From NCBI GenBank assembly GCA_018266055.1, contig JAFDYT010000001.1:1-64000 (forward strand): a stretch of 64,000 nt of DNA. Reading direction: 5' to 3'. Source of the stretch: Bacteroidota bacterium (GTDB taxonomy: Bacteria > Bacteroidota > Bacteroidia > Cytophagales > Cyclobacteriaceae). The notes beneath the pieces are model-generated. The model was given only the letters and a program-made list of their open reading frames with translations, was not told where the DNA came from and did no database searches. The number at the start of each line of letters is the position of its first letter. Position 1 is the first letter of the stretch. Shown here piece by piece: positions 1 through 9,409 of this stretch. Position numbers and translations under genes: made by a program.

Positions 1-501
1 AGGGAGCCAAGCCCCGCTGATCACGGCGTAGAAATGCATCTGGTGCGCGGTGAAAAACCCGCCCAAGCTGTAGGCCAGGCCGATCACCAGTGCGATGCGG
101 GCATCGGTTCCGCGCTGCCGCACCAAGCGCATGAAGCCCACGCCGCCTATGATCACATACCCCAGGAAAAGGGCCTGCAGCGTATAAAGCGTATGGCCCA
201 CCGTGCCCGCCAGCAGGATGGACGGAGGATACCAAGCGGGTCCTTGCAGGTCGGCATAGATGGGATAGCCCGATTGCGCGTAGGGGTCCCAGAGCGGGAA
301 GTGCCCGTCCTGCATGGCTTGGGCAATGAACCAGCGCCACGGCATCCAGCAGTCCAGCGTATCGCCCTGCACCAGGCCGTAAGTGAACGAACTGATCGGC
401 CAATACACCAGGGGCACGATGGCAGCAATCACGGCCCAGCCCCATCGCCGTGCCCAAAGATCCACAGGACCACGCCGCAGTTCCGGGCCTTGGGCGTTCA
501 T
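1..501 (-). CDS. YfhO-like multi-pass membrane protein, N-terminal part (cut by window edge)
   Basis: The frame is open from an ATG at 501 to the window edge (167 codons, no stop). It begins [12 protein letters not shown], followed by a hydrophobic segment at about residues 22-32 and then a periplasmic-looking loop with [32 protein letters not shown] and a YPPS turn. Loops of the form W.P....G..P.W.P....G.P...D are typical of the first periplasmic loop of YfhO-like bacterial membrane proteins, a group related to GT-C glycosyltransferases; this is recognition from memory. Further membrane segments follow. The ATG overlaps the mutS stop as ATGA, so the two are translationally coupled. GC is above 60 percent and codons nearly all end in G or C, unlike most of the window. 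The substrate is unknown. Confidence 0.75.
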   Translation of the reverse strand, partial: MNAQGPELRRGPVDLWARRWGWAVIAAIVPLVYWPISSFTYGLVQGDTLDCWMPWRWFIAQAMQDGHFPLWDPYAQSGYPIYADLQGPAWYPPSILLAGTVGHTLYTLQALFLGYVIIGGVGFMRLVRQRGTDARIALVIGLAYSLGGFFTAHQMHFYAVISGAWLP

Positions 502-1140
502 GCCTTCTTCAGCTTGGCCTTGCCCGCCCCGGCCATGCGCTTGATCTCGCTCAATTTCATCAGCGCCTCAACAGGCGTGAGGTTGTTGATGTCCACTTCC
601 TGGAGTTCATCGCGGATGGCCTCCAAGGCGGGATCGTCCAGTTGGAAAAAGCTGAGCTGGGGCTCACGGCCCAGGCCGGCCATCGGGGCGGGCACCGTGA
701 TGGGGCCATTCGTTCCGGCTTCTTCGCCGAGATTGCCCGCATGGGCCTGTTCCAGGTGCTTCAGCACGCGCTCGGCGCGTTCCACCACGGCATGGGGCAT
801 GCCGGCCATGCGGGCCACGTGGATACCGAAACTGCGGTCGCTGCCGCCAGGCACCAGCTTGCGGAGGAAGAGCACCTTGCCGCCGGCTTCGCGCACGGCC
901 ACGTTGGCGTTGCGGATGCGCGGGAAGGTCTCCGCCATGTCGTTCAGCTCGTGGTAGTGCGTGGCGAAGAGCGTCTTGGGCCGCAGCGGATGCTCGTGCA
1001 GGTACTCGGCGATGGACCACGCGATGGAGATGCCGTCGTAGGTGCTGGTGCCGCGGCCGATCTCATCCATCAGCACCAGGCTGCGGTCGCTCAGGTTGTT
1101 GAGGATGCTCGCCGTTTCGGTCATCTCGACCATGAAGGTC
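1..1140. other. High-GC segment with a sharp edge inside mutS
   Basis: Hand counts on 60-base lines give 62 percent GC (241-300), 75 percent (661-720), 67 percent (721-780), 73 percent (841-900) and 65 percent (1021-1080). They fall to 48 percent at 1141-1200 and 43 percent at 3001-3060. Reading mutS on the minus strand, codons before the edge include TTA, CGA, AAA, ATT and TTT, while from the conserved [11 protein letters not shown] motif onward almost every codon ends in G or C. The switch lies at about 1090-1145. It is either a misjoin of two genomes at a conserved motif or a recombined mutS. Confidence 0.8.
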
Positions 1141-3146
1141 GATTCGCCTCGCGATAAATTGTCAGACGCGCCCACGCGCGTAAAAATTTTATCGACAATA
1201 CCGACTAAGGCATGCTCGGCCGGCACGTAACATCCGATCTGCGCCATCAACACAATCAAGGCCGTCTGCCGCAGCAACGCCGACTTACCTGCCATGTTCG
1301 GGCCGGTGATGATTAAGATTTGTTGTGTCTCGTTGTCGAGATAGATGTCGTTGGGCACATAGCTTTCGCCCACGGGCAATTGCTTTTCGATCACCGGATG
1401 GCGCCCAGCTTTTATTGCGAGGCGCGTAGAGTCGCTGATCTCGGGCCGAGTGTAGCGGTTGGCATGGGCGATGGCAGCAAAAGACAACAGACAGTCGAGG
1501 TCGGCGATGATGCGCGCGTTGTGCTGAATCTGAGAAATAAATTCAGCGGTGTGGCGCACCAGCTCCTGAAAAATCTGCTGCTCAATTACGGTGAGCTTTT
1601 CCTCGGCATGAAGAATCTTTTCTTCATACACTTTGAGTTCCTCGGTGATGAAGCGCTCGGCATTTACCAGTGTTTGCTTGCGAATCCAGTCGTTGGGAAC
1701 TTTGTCTTTGTTGGCGTTGCTCACTTCCAGGTAATAGCCGAACACTTTGTTGTAGGAAATCTTCAGCGAGTTGATGCCGGTTCGCTCTACCTCGCGTTTC
1801 TGAATTTGCAGCAGATAGTCTTTTCCCGAAAAGGCAATCGCACGAAGTTCGTCGAGTTCGGCATTTACTTTTTCTTTGATGATGCCGCCCTGATGCAACT
1901 GCATCGGTGCATCTTCCTTCAGTTCGCGGTCAATTTTTTCGAAGAGAAATTCGCAAGGGTCGATCTGGCTTCCGAATTTTATTAATTCCGGTGCGCCGGA
2001 ATTCATCAGCACTTGCTTTACTGGCGCGATGGCATGAAGCGCTCTCTTTAGTTGCAGTAACTCGCGCGGGTTAACGCGTCCCACTGCCACTTTTGAAATG
2101 AGTCGCTCGAGATCAGCAATGTGCCGAAAGTTCTCCGCGATTTTTTCGGAGAGTTCGGTGTGTTCAAAAAAGTGAGCGACAGTGTTGAGCCGCTCGTCAA
2201 TACGCTGGCGTTCTTTCAGCGGCAGCACCATCCACTTGCGCAGGTTGCGCGAGCCCATAGGCGTGATGGTCTGATCGAGCACCTGGATAAGTGGCACGCC
2301 GCCATCGTTGTGCGAGTGAACGATTTCAAGATTACGGATCGTGAATTTGTCGAGCCACACATAATGGTCTTCGTCCAGCCGCGCGATGCCTGCGATATGA
2401 TGCGTGTGGTTATGCTCGGTGGCTTCGAGGTAATGCAGGATGGCGCCCGCGGCAATAATTGCTTCGATCATGCCGTCGATACCAAAACCTTTGAGGGTTG
2501 AGGTTTTGAATTGCCGCACTAATTTTTCCTGCGCGAAGTCGAGCGAGTACACCCAATCGTCAAGCGCAAAGGTGGCATACTCATCGGCGAAAAGTGAATC
2601 CAGCTTTTCGCGATACACTTTGCTGTAGATAATCTCCGCTGGCGTAAAATTCTGGATGAGCTTTAGGACATAACTTTCGTTTCCCTGTGCGGCATAAAAC
2701 TCGCCCGTGCTGATGTCAAGAAAAGAAATACCCCAGGTGGTTTTGCCGATGCATACGGAAGCCAGAAAATTATTTTGCTTTTTCTCCAGCACGTTGTCGT
2801 TGAAGGAAACGCCGGGAGTTACCAGTTCGGTCACCCCGCGTTTTACAATTCCTTTCACAAACCGAGGATCTTCAAGCTGATCGCAGATGGCTACGCGGTG
2901 GCCAGCTCGCACTAGTTTCGGCAAGTAGGTATCGAGCGAATGATGAGGAAATCCCGCCAAGGCTGTCTCCGACACTGAGCCGTTGCCGCGTTTGGTTAAA
3001 ACAATGTCAAGGATTTTGCTGGCCGTGATCGCATCTTCACCAAACGTTTCGTAAAAATCGCCTACACGAAACAACAGCAAAGCGCCAGGGTATTTCGCCT
3101 TGATCGCGTTGTATTGTTTCATCAATGGTGTATCTGCTGCGGCCAT
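498..3146 (-). CDS. mutS: DNA mismatch repair protein MutS
   Basis: MutS recognises base mismatches and small loops and starts repair with MutL. The 882 residues match the normal length. The mismatch-contacting F-Y-E motif is at residues 31-33 (GDFYETF). The connector, lever and clamp domains follow, then the ATPase with Walker A GPNMAGKS near residues 611-618, the [15 protein letters not shown] signature near 664-678 and Walker [13 protein letters not shown] near 690-702. The C-terminal helix-turn-helix tail [16 protein letters not shown] is present. The ATG at 3146 is chosen; M9 is an alternative. It lies 5 bp after a TATCTTTG box, so the message may be leaderless. The reading frame is intact, but the last 220 or so residues are encoded in high-GC DNA with different codon use, so the gene may be a chimera. 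Confidence 0.95.
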   Translation of the reverse strand: MAAADTPLMKQYNAIKAKYPGALLLFRVGDFYETFGEDAITASKILDIVLTKRGNGSVSETALAGFPHHSLDTYLPKLVRAGHRVAICDQLEDPRFVKGIVKRGVTELVTPGVSFNDNVLEKKQNNFLASVCIGKTTWGISFLDISTGEFYAAQGNESYVLKLIQNFTPAEIIYSKVYREKLDSLFADEYATFALDDWVYSLDFAQEKLVRQFKTSTLKGFGIDGMIEAIIAAGAILHYLEATEHNHTHHIAGIARLDEDHYVWLDKFTIRNLEIVHSHNDGGVPLIQVLDQTITPMGSRNLRKWMVLPLKERQRIDERLNTVAHFFEHTELSEKIAENFRHIADLERLISKVAVGRVNPRELLQLKRALHAIAPVKQVLMNSGAPELIKFGSQIDPCEFLFEKIDRELKEDAPMQLHQGGIIKEKVNAELDELRAIAFSGKDYLLQIQKREVERTGINSLKISYNKVFGYYLEVSNANKDKVPNDWIRKQTLVNAERFITEELKVYEEKILHAEEKLTVIEQQIFQELVRHTAEFISQIQHNARIIADLDCLLSFAAIAHANRYTRPEISDSTRLAIKAGRHPVIEKQLPVGESYVPNDIYLDNETQQILIITGPNMAGKSALLRQTALIVLMAQIGCYVPAEHALVGIVDKIFTRVGASDNLSRGESTFMVEMTETASILNNLSDRSLVLMDEIGRGTSTYDGISIAWSIAEYLHEHPLRPKTLFATHYHELNDMAETFPRIRNANVAVREAGGKVLFLRKLVPGGSDRSFGIHVARMAGMPHAVVERAERVLKHLEQAHAGNLGEEAGTNGPITVPAPMAGLGREPQLSFFQLDDPALEAIRDELQEVDINNLTPVEALMKLSEIKRMAGAGKAKLKKA

Positions 3147-3151
3147 GGCGG

Positions 3152-3159
3152 CAAAGATA
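3152..3159 (-). promoter_or_regulatory. -7 box (TATCTTTG) directly before mutS
   Basis: TATCTTTG matches the Bacteroidota -7 consensus TAnnTTTG exactly and ends 5 bp before the mutS ATG. No convincing TTG -33 element is seen. The expected transcription start falls at or next to the start codon. Confidence 0.5.
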
Positions 3160-3186
3160 ACCGAATGCTGAAATTGTAAAACGAAG

Positions 3187-3813
3187 TTATTTTTCTTTCA
3201 ACAGAATCCGGATGTCTTCAATCATCCGGTCGATTTCTAGCGAGAGCGTACCATTGTACAAACCACGCAGGTGCCCGCGCTTGTCTACCAGCAGGCAATG
3301 TTCGGTATGCACAAAGTTGGTGGAGTCGCGGGTATAGCCTGCTACCTCTTCTGCAAAGTACGACTGCCGCGCGAGGGTGTAGATTTCACTCTGGCGGCCC
3401 GTCACCAGGCGCCATTGCGGGTAACGGATATCGTGTAGCTGCGCAAACCCCTGAAGCTGTCGCACGGAGTCGGCCCACGGCATCACCGAATGCGAAATGA
3501 GCATTACATTATCATTCGAATTAAATGTCTCTTGCACCTTGGCCAGGTGGTTTGTCATTTTCGGACAAATGCTCGGGCACGCGGTGAAGAAAAAATTGGC
3601 GACATAGATTTTCCCTTCCACGGTTTTGTTAGTGACTGCGCTTCCTTCCTGATCGGTAAAATGAAATGGGGCAATACGATGGAGCGTGTCTTCCGAAAAA
3701 TTTTCCTCGCCAGGCCACAGTGGTGTAAACTCAGCGCTGTGATAGTAAGGCAGGTGTTGTTCACTGCAACTTAGCAACACAATAAAAATCAGAATGGAGA
3801 AAATGAATTTCAT
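3187..3813 (-). CDS. SCO1/SenC-family lipoprotein
   Basis: SCO proteins are thioredoxin-fold copper chaperones that help build the CuA site of cytochrome c oxidase outside the inner membrane. From the ATG at 3813 the product is 208 residues. It starts [16 protein letters not shown], a lipoprotein signal with an LLSC lipobox. The copper-binding C-x3-C is present in [12 protein letters not shown], and the third ligand His is in [12 protein letters not shown]. The frame can be extended upstream to a TTG at 3831, but the ATG overlaps the stop of the MORN gene as ATGA, which fits translational coupling. It is the last gene of a three-lipoprotein operon (YHYH, MORN, SCO). Family assignment is firm; its target oxidase is not in the window. 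Confidence 0.9.
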   Translation of the reverse strand: MKFIFSILIFIVLLSCSEQHLPYYHSAEFTPLWPGEENFSEDTLHRIAPFHFTDQEGSAVTNKTVEGKIYVANFFFTACPSICPKMTNHLAKVQETFNSNDNVMLISHSVMPWADSVRQLQGFAQLHDIRYPQWRLVTGRQSEIYTLARQSYFAEEVAGYTRDSTNFVHTEHCLLVDKRGHLRGLYNGTLSLEIDRMIEDIRILLKEK

Positions 3814-4355
3814 CTCGAAGCGGACAAACAATTTTTTGAACCGGTGAGGCCGTACTTCCGTCCATTGCGTACCTGGTAGTTGGCTTTCAGTCGACCGTCA
3901 GCTTCCCACATTTTTTGTGTGCCCGATTCGTATCCGTTTTCATAATTGAAGTCGCGATACAATTTTCCATTGGCCTGCCATTCGGTTACGTTGCCGTGAT
4001 AGACATCGTTTTTGTAGTGATACACTAAGCGTGGCGTGCCATCGGCGTACCATCCTTTGTGCTCGCCTTCTTTTTTTCCTTGATGATAAACCCGCACTTC
4101 CTTCAGTTGGCGATTGTCGTACCACAACTTTAAAATTCCTTCTTCTTTCCCGTCAAGGTATGGTGTGAGTGAAGTTGTATCGCCCGCCGCGTTAAGAGTA
4201 AAAGCCCATCCTGAAAAAATTTCATTGCTTCGATACGTTACTCCTTCGCGGGTAATTATTTTTTCCGCGGAAGCGTTTACAAAAACAGCAGGAACTTTAC
4301 TTTGCCGACAGCTCGCGAGCAGCGCGATAATTCCAAACGCGAGAACCCGATTCAT
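3810..4355 (-). CDS. MORN-repeat (YwqK-like) lipoprotein
   Basis: The protein has 181 residues from the ATG at 4355 and begins with a lipoprotein signal ending in LLASC. From about residue 70 there are four to five short repeats of the type G...W...G......Y..G (YLDGKEEGILKLWYDNRQLK, HKGWYADGTPRLVYHYKNDV, WQANGKLYRDFNYENG), the MORN_2 / YwqK-type pattern. Such repeats form open beta-hairpin stacks; no enzymatic role is known. The start overlaps the stop of the YHYH gene as TGATG, and its stop overlaps the SCO start, so all three are coupled. A TTG one codon upstream could also serve. Its function is unknown; context suggests a partner in copper or oxidase biogenesis (inference). Confidence 0.85.
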   Translation of the reverse strand: MNRVLAFGIIALLASCRQSKVPAVFVNASAEKIITREGVTYRSNEIFSGWAFTLNAAGDTTSLTPYLDGKEEGILKLWYDNRQLKEVRVYHQGKKEGEHKGWYADGTPRLVYHYKNDVYHGNVTEWQANGKLYRDFNYENGYESGTQKMWEADGRLKANYQVRNGRKYGLTGSKNCLSASR

Positions 4356-5077
4356 CAATTTGAAACGGTGCCGGGTGTTCCATAAAAACCGTCGCCATTG
4401 ATATAAGGTGCGTCGGCGGTGATGTGATAGTGATAAATACCAGAAGGGTAATCTGTTGTGATACCAGTGTGACCGTGCAACGCATCAAGGTCAGCGTCGG
4501 TAAGGGTCTTTCCATTTTCAAGTGGCCCATACACCGGAAAGCCGTCAAGTAAAAATCCGAGCAACGCATCTTTGCCTTTGTTGGTAGTGAGATAGAGAGG
4601 CTCTACGTGATAATGATATTGACCTGTCATTTGCGGATGGCCGTTGTATTGATCGAACGAGTTGATTTCGCTGGTAAGCGGCTGGTTTGGTCCCGCATAT
4701 TGATTATAAAAAGGTACGCCATTGAGCGAAATGCCAATCGAACCAAGCGGCGTTGAACTGCTGCTTGATGCCTTGACAGGATTGAGCGGAATGCGGAAGG
4801 TGAGGCTTTGAGTAGAAATAGAATTCGGATTCAATTGAAACTTGCTGTTGGTGCCGTTGTAGGCTTCGTATTTTGAACCGGAGTAGTACGGGCTTTTGTG
4901 ATCGGGCTGGTCTGATGACTTGATGACCAAGTAGTTTCCGTCCACATACATATCGGTGGCACCGTAAATTTTTTTGTACACCGCGGGCACGGAGGAAGTG
5001 GAAGGCGCGACGCTGCTTTTCTGACAGCTCATGGCCAGCAACGCCATTAGACAAAAAGTTAAAACCAATTTATTCAT
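4355..5077 (-). CDS. YHYH-domain lipoprotein
   Basis: This 240-residue protein starts with a lipoprotein signal (MNKLVLTFCLMALLAMSC) and is placed in the YHYH family because of the QYHYHVEPLYLT and IYHYHITADAPY motifs, which repeat the Y-H-Y-H signature. FLLDGFPVYGP between them is also characteristic of the family. The low-complexity stretch KSSVAPSTSSVPA after the lipid Cys is a likely linker. The biochemical role of YHYH proteins is not known; the clustered histidines could bind metal (inference). It is the first gene of the coupled operon with the MORN and SCO genes, and its ATG at 5077 is the only good start. Confidence 0.85.
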   Translation of the reverse strand: MNKLVLTFCLMALLAMSCQKSSVAPSTSSVPAVYKKIYGATDMYVDGNYLVIKSSDQPDHKSPYYSGSKYEAYNGTNSKFQLNPNSISTQSLTFRIPLNPVKASSSSSTPLGSIGISLNGVPFYNQYAGPNQPLTSEINSFDQYNGHPQMTGQYHYHVEPLYLTTNKGKDALLGFLLDGFPVYGPLENGKTLTDADLDALHGHTGITTDYPSGIYHYHITADAPYINGDGFYGTPGTVSN

Positions 5078-5191
5078 ACGTTGAATTTGAAATACAAACG
5101 GGGAATCCTGCTAAAAATTTTATGTGGAATTACGACTTCAACAAACATAGTCGTTTAAAGTTTAAAATTACCCGTTGCCTTTGAATCTTAT

Positions 5192-5199
5192 TATCTTTG
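5192..5199 (+). promoter_or_regulatory. -7 box (TATCTTTG) directly before cdaA
   Basis: TATCTTTG matches TAnnTTTG exactly and ends 4 bp before the cdaA ATG. A TTG at 5175-5177 is only 14 bp upstream, too close for a standard -33 box. A start of transcription on or beside the ATG would make the message leaderless. Confidence 0.5.
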
Positions 5200-5203
5200 A
5201 CTA

Positions 5204-6067
5204 ATGATTTTCCTTTTCCACGTCGGCTTTCTTGAGGTCAGTTGGATTGACATTATCGACATCGGGCTCGTGGGAGTTTTGCTGTATCAGGTTTACAAGT
5301 TGATTCACGGAAGTATAGCCGTAAATATTTTTTTAGGAATCTTGTCGCTCTATCTGGTGTACCTCGTGGTGCGCGCCGCGCAGATGGAGTTGCTCGCCAC
5401 CATCCTTGGCCAGTTTATGGGTGTGGGCGTGCTGGCGATGATCATTCTCTTTCAGCCGGAGATCAGAAAATTTTTGTTGGTGATTGGAAGAAGCGCAGAA
5501 TTTAACCGCGACAATATTTTTAAAACACTCAACAACTGGCGCTATGGCTATCAGGATGACTTCGATGTGCCGCAACTGATGGAAGCCGCCAAATCACTGA
5601 AGGCCACGCGTACCGGAGCGCTCATTGTTTTTTCGCGCGACAGCGAGTTAAAATTTTATTGTCAGACCGGCGACTGGATAGATGCTGACGTGAACAAGCG
5701 CCTGCTGCTTTCTATTTTTCATAAGAGCAGCCCGCTGCACGACGGCGCTATTGTGATTTACAAAGGAAGAATAAAAGCTGCTCGGGTAGTGCTGCCCGTG
5801 AGCGACAACGATCACCTGCCGCCGCATTTTGGTTTGCGTCACCGCTCGGCCATCGGCATGAGCGAAACTACAGATACACTGGTGATGGCGGTGTCAGAAG
5901 AATCGGGAAGATTAATTTTGGCTCGAAACGGAAAGTACATTCGCGGTCTCAAGCTCAAGCAGATCGAGCGAAAAATTTTGGAATACCTTCACAACACCGA
6001 ACCGCAAAACTGGGAGGAAGTTCCCGCCGAGCCCGAAGCTCCGGAACCTGAAGAGGTGAAAGCCTGA
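5204..6067 (+). CDS. cdaA: Diadenylate cyclase (c-di-AMP synthase, CdaA type)
   Basis: CdaA joins two ATP into the second messenger c-di-AMP, which controls potassium uptake and turgor in many bacteria. The 287 residues hold an N-terminal membrane part with about three segments (residues 10-30, 35-55 and 62-82), followed by a DisA_N catalytic domain. The catalytic DGA motif is at 180-182 (LHDGAIV) and RHR at 212-214 (GLRHRSAIG). The C-terminal tail is rich in Glu and Pro (PAEPEAPEPEE). No CdaR-like regulator is next to it. The WD40-caspase gene follows 35 bp downstream on the same strand but has its own promoter-like box. Confidence 0.95.
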   Translation: MIFLFHVGFLEVSWIDIIDIGLVGVLLYQVYKLIHGSIAVNIFLGILSLYLVYLVVRAAQMELLATILGQFMGVGVLAMIILFQPEIRKFLLVIGRSAEFNRDNIFKTLNNWRYGYQDDFDVPQLMEAAKSLKATRTGALIVFSRDSELKFYCQTGDWIDADVNKRLLLSIFHKSSPLHDGAIVIYKGRIKAARVVLPVSDNDHLPPHFGLRHRSAIGMSETTDTLVMAVSEESGRLILARNGKYIRGLKLKQIERKILEYLHNTEPQNWEEVPAEPEAPEPEEVKA

Positions 6068-6090
6068 CACCAAAATTCTCTCATATTGGC

Positions 6091-6098
6091 TACCTTTC
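6091..6098 (+). promoter_or_regulatory. -7-like box (TACCTTTC) before the WD40-caspase gene
   Basis: TACCTTTC differs from TAnnTTTG in the last base and ends 4 bp before the ATG at 6103. It suggests that the gene has its own promoter besides read-through from cdaA. No clear -33 element is seen. Confidence 0.35.
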
Positions 6099-6102
6099 GC
6101 CA

Positions 6103-9100
6103 ATGAAACGTTACGCTTTTTTACTTTTTGTCACTGGCCATTATTTCGCGCAATCGCAGACAATAGAAACTGTCATCCAGAAAGGTCACGAGCTGGCCGT
6201 GCTCACGGTAGCGGTTAGTCCCGACAGTAACTATGTCGCTACCGGCAGCCGCGATAAGTCGGCAAAACTTTGGGAGCTAAGTACGGGCCGCGAAGTGCGA
6301 AGTTTTCTGGGCCATCAGGCATCGGTAAACAGTCTAGATTTCAGTAGCGACGGAAAATTTATCATCACCGGAAACGGCGATCAGACCGCCAGAATCTGGG
6401 AAGTAGCGACTGGGAAGGAAGTTCTCTCGGTTCATCCGGATCAGGAGCGCATTACTGACGTGGTGTTCGATCCGAAGGGAAAATTTTTTGTGACTGTAGG
6501 ATATGGTCGCAAAGCGCGAGTGTGGGAATTTCCTTCCGGGAAAAAAATAGCTGAGACCGATGCCGACGGCTACGCCGGATCGAGCGGAGGCATCAAACTC
6601 GCGATCAGCAATAACGGCGAGTGGCTCGCCATCGGTGAAGACAACAAAGTGGCCACGGTTTACAAAACCGGATCATGGCAAAAAGCTTATGAATTTAATG
6701 TTCCTGAAGGATCATGTGGCGGCTGCTTTACGGATGTAGCATTCACGCCCGATAGCCGCTACCTCATCAAGGCATCGCACAACGGGCCGCTGAGAAAATA
6801 CAATTTGTCAAACGGCAAACTTGAATTTACGGCGAAGAAAGAAGTCGGCGATTTGAGCACCATAAACGTCAGCCGCGATGGAAAGCTAATGGTGCTTTGC
6901 ACAAAGAAAGAGTTTTCAATTTACACCGTTGACAAAGGCGATTCACTCAAAACAATCAATCCGGGAATTGAAGCAGAAATCAATGAAGCGACTTTCAGCG
7001 CCGACGCGAAAAAAGTTTTGCTTGCCTGTGACGACAATCGCGTGGTGATTTGGGATTTGGCTAAGAACAAAAAGGCGGGCGAACTCACCGGCTTTCTCAA
7101 TCAGCGCGACAAAGGCGGGTTGAATTACGATCCCAACTCGTATTGGGATTCGTACATTGCCAAATACGTGCGGTTCAAAAATGATTTGCTCCTAAGTCGT
7201 GATAACAAAACACTTCTCAAAGGAAAATTTGGAACAAAAGTAAAACGGTGGGATATCGCCACCGGCAAAACCGAGATGGAATACGCCGGACATAGTAAGG
7301 CCGTGCTTTGCTATCAATACAGCCGCGATGGCAAGAAGCTGATTACCGGTGGAGGCGAGGGAACGATCATTGTGTGGAATGCAGAAACCGGCGACACTCT
7401 GCGTGTGATCAAAGCCTACCGAGATCCGGTGTTTGATGTGAGCTTCAGCAACGACGAATCAAAAATTGTGAGCAGCAGTTGGGATGCGACGATGATGATT
7501 CACGACGCAGCCACCGGCGCGCAGCTGGAGTATTTTAAGTTGACAGGTTCTGCTTACAAAGCGCAATTCACACGCAACGATTTGTACCTCGTCACGGCCA
7601 ACTTGCCGACGGGCTTGCAACTCCTGGAGATCGATACACAAAAACCTATCCGTGAATTTGTAGGCCACACCGAGACCATCGCCGTCATTCAGCTTTCGCA
7701 GGATGGAAAAAAACTCATGAGCGCCAGTTGGGACGGATCGATTCGTTTGTGGGATATCGGCACCGGACTGATGGAGAAAAAATTGGTGGGTCACGCAGGA
7801 GCGGTATATGCGGCAATGTTCAATCCGTCGGAGAAATTTATTTTTAGCGCTGGCGCCGACAGGATAATCCGCCAGTGGGATGTATCCACAGGCAAAGTGA
7901 TAAAAACGTGGAAAGGGCATCAGGCCGAGATCACCAGCCTGCAATTAACCTCCGATGAAAAAATGCTGATTAGCCACAGTGTAGATGGCGCCACCAAATT
8001 CTGGGATTTGAATTCTGACAAAGAATTTTTTGAACACATTCACTTTGGTGAAAAAGAATGGATGGTGAAAAATCCCGAAGGTTATTTTAATGGAACCCAG
8101 GAAGCGCGCAAGTTCATTCACTTTGTGGATGGAATGAAAACGTACTCGGTCGATCAATTCTTTGATGAGTATTACCGTCCCGACTTGCTTCCGAAGATTT
8201 TTCAAAACCGCGGCGGCGACGATGGCTTTAAAAGTCTGCAAGGCAAATTGCAAAAGTCTCCACCACCTTCAGTGAAGGTGGCTACATTGCTTACCTCCGA
8301 TCCCGCCAAGGCCGAAGTATTTATAAAGATTACTGACAACGGTGCGGGTGCAGATAACCTGAAATTATTTCACAACGGAAAGTCGATCGTTATTGACAAA
8401 TCGGCGCTGAAACTTCCTTCCGGGAAAGATCAATCTACCGTGTATCGACATGTGGTTTCGCTGGTGGGTGGCACCAATACATTTTCCGCGACTGCGCGAA
8501 ACAAAGACAACATCGAATCGGATGCAGCTTCGGCCGAGCTGTTTTCTGAAATCACGGGAAAGACCAGCACGTGCTACATACTCGCGGTGGGCATCAATCA
8601 ATACAAAAACCCGCGTATGATACTTAACTACGCCAAACCTGACGCTGAGTCGTTTGAAAAGATTGTAGATGAGCGCGGCGCACAACTTTACAAGAACCTG
8701 GAAGTGCACACGCTCTTTGATGCCGAGGCATCGCGCGCGGCGATCTTGAGTAAACTCGACGAACTAGCCACGAAAATTCATCAGGAAGATGTGTTCATTT
8801 TTTACTACGCCGGTCACGGCAGTATGGTAGACGACCGATTCTTTTTTATTCCGAGCGAGAGCCTGCGGCTCTATGACTTAAGCTCGCTGCAACGAGAAGC
8901 GATTGAAGCCAATGTGTTGCAGGAGAAATTCAAAAACATTCATGCGCTCAAGCAACTCATTGTGATGGATGCGTGCCAGAGCGGTGGCTCCGTGGAGTTG
9001 CTGGCGTCGCGCGGAGCCGCAGAAGAGAAGGCCATCGCGCAATTGTCGCGCAGCGCAGGCATTCACGTGATGGCGTCGGCGGGAAGCGAGCAGTTTGCCA

Positions 9101-9327
9101 CGGAGTTTGCTGAGCTAGGCCATGGTTTGTTTACTTACCTGCTCGTAAAAGCGTTGCAGGGAGACGCTGACGGTGCACCGAAAGACGGCAAGGTGACCAT
9201 CTATGAATTGAAATCGTACCTCGATGATCAGGTGCCGGAACTCACACGCAAGTTGAAAGGCAAGCCGCAATATCCTTACACGTTTTCACGCGGTCAGGAT
9301 TTTCCAGTGGTGATTGAAAAGCCCTGA
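6103..9327 (+). CDS. WD40-repeat protein with C-terminal caspase-like (C14) protease domain
   Basis: The protein has 1074 residues. It begins with a likely signal peptide (MKRYAFLLFVTGHYFAQSQ). Residues 25-640 carry about twelve WD40 repeats, seen as KLWELSTG, RIWEVATG, RVWEFPSG, VIWDLAKN, KRWDIATG, IVWNAETG, RLWDIGTG, RQWDVSTG and KFWDLNSD, enough for two propellers. A linker and an Ig-like stretch follow (about 715-810). The caspase domain spans about 820-1070, with catalytic His905 in FYYAGHGS and Cys958 in VMDACQSGG. Such proteins cleave after basic or acidic residues in other systems; the substrate here is unknown. The signal peptide implies a location outside the cytoplasm, which argues against a cytoplasmic cell-death role. 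It follows cdaA. Confidence 0.9.
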   Translation: MKRYAFLLFVTGHYFAQSQTIETVIQKGHELAVLTVAVSPDSNYVATGSRDKSAKLWELSTGREVRSFLGHQASVNSLDFSSDGKFIITGNGDQTARIWEVATGKEVLSVHPDQERITDVVFDPKGKFFVTVGYGRKARVWEFPSGKKIAETDADGYAGSSGGIKLAISNNGEWLAIGEDNKVATVYKTGSWQKAYEFNVPEGSCGGCFTDVAFTPDSRYLIKASHNGPLRKYNLSNGKLEFTAKKEVGDLSTINVSRDGKLMVLCTKKEFSIYTVDKGDSLKTINPGIEAEINEATFSADAKKVLLACDDNRVVIWDLAKNKKAGELTGFLNQRDKGGLNYDPNSYWDSYIAKYVRFKNDLLLSRDNKTLLKGKFGTKVKRWDIATGKTEMEYAGHSKAVLCYQYSRDGKKLITGGGEGTIIVWNAETGDTLRVIKAYRDPVFDVSFSNDESKIVSSSWDATMMIHDAATGAQLEYFKLTGSAYKAQFTRNDLYLVTANLPTGLQLLEIDTQKPIREFVGHTETIAVIQLSQDGKKLMSASWDGSIRLWDIGTGLMEKKLVGHAGAVYAAMFNPSEKFIFSAGADRIIRQWDVSTGKVIKTWKGHQAEITSLQLTSDEKMLISHSVDGATKFWDLNSDKEFFEHIHFGEKEWMVKNPEGYFNGTQEARKFIHFVDGMKTYSVDQFFDEYYRPDLLPKIFQNRGGDDGFKSLQGKLQKSPPPSVKVATLLTSDPAKAEVFIKITDNGAGADNLKLFHNGKSIVIDKSALKLPSGKDQSTVYRHVVSLVGGTNTFSATARNKDNIESDAASAELFSEITGKTSTCYILAVGINQYKNPRMILNYAKPDAESFEKIVDERGAQLYKNLEVHTLFDAEASRAAILSKLDELATKIHQEDVFIFYYAGHGSMVDDRFFFIPSESLRLYDLSSLQREAIEANVLQEKFKNIHALKQLIVMDACQSGGSVELLASRGAAEEKAIAQLSRSAGIHVMASAGSEQFATEFAELGHGLFTYLLVKALQGDADGAPKDGKVTIYELKSYLDDQVPELTRKLKGKPQYPYTFSRGQDFPVVIEKP

Positions 9328-9339
9328 GTTGAAAAGATT

Positions 9340-9372
9340 TTTGTATTCCTGCTTTTTTCTTCTTTAATTTTG
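9340..9372 (+). promoter_or_regulatory. Promoter TTTG-N21-TAATTTTG
   Basis: TTTG at 9340-9343 and TAATTTTG at 9365-9372 are separated by 21 bp, a good Bacteroidota promoter. It would give a leader of about 30 nt for the membrane protein gene at 9410. Confidence 0.6.
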
Positions 9373-9409
9373 CACTGTCGTTCTTTACCAATTTTTTAAA
9401 CTTTGTAAA

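Noticed and set aside
34-1157. Long plus-strand open frames opposite mutS and the YfhO-like gene
   Set aside because: They are stop-poor because the segment is GC-rich; the protein sequences show no family features and lie opposite clear genes.
5204-9327. A CBASS- or caspase-type defence island
   Set aside because: CdaA is a housekeeping cyclase, the caspase protein has a signal peptide, and no other defence genes are present.
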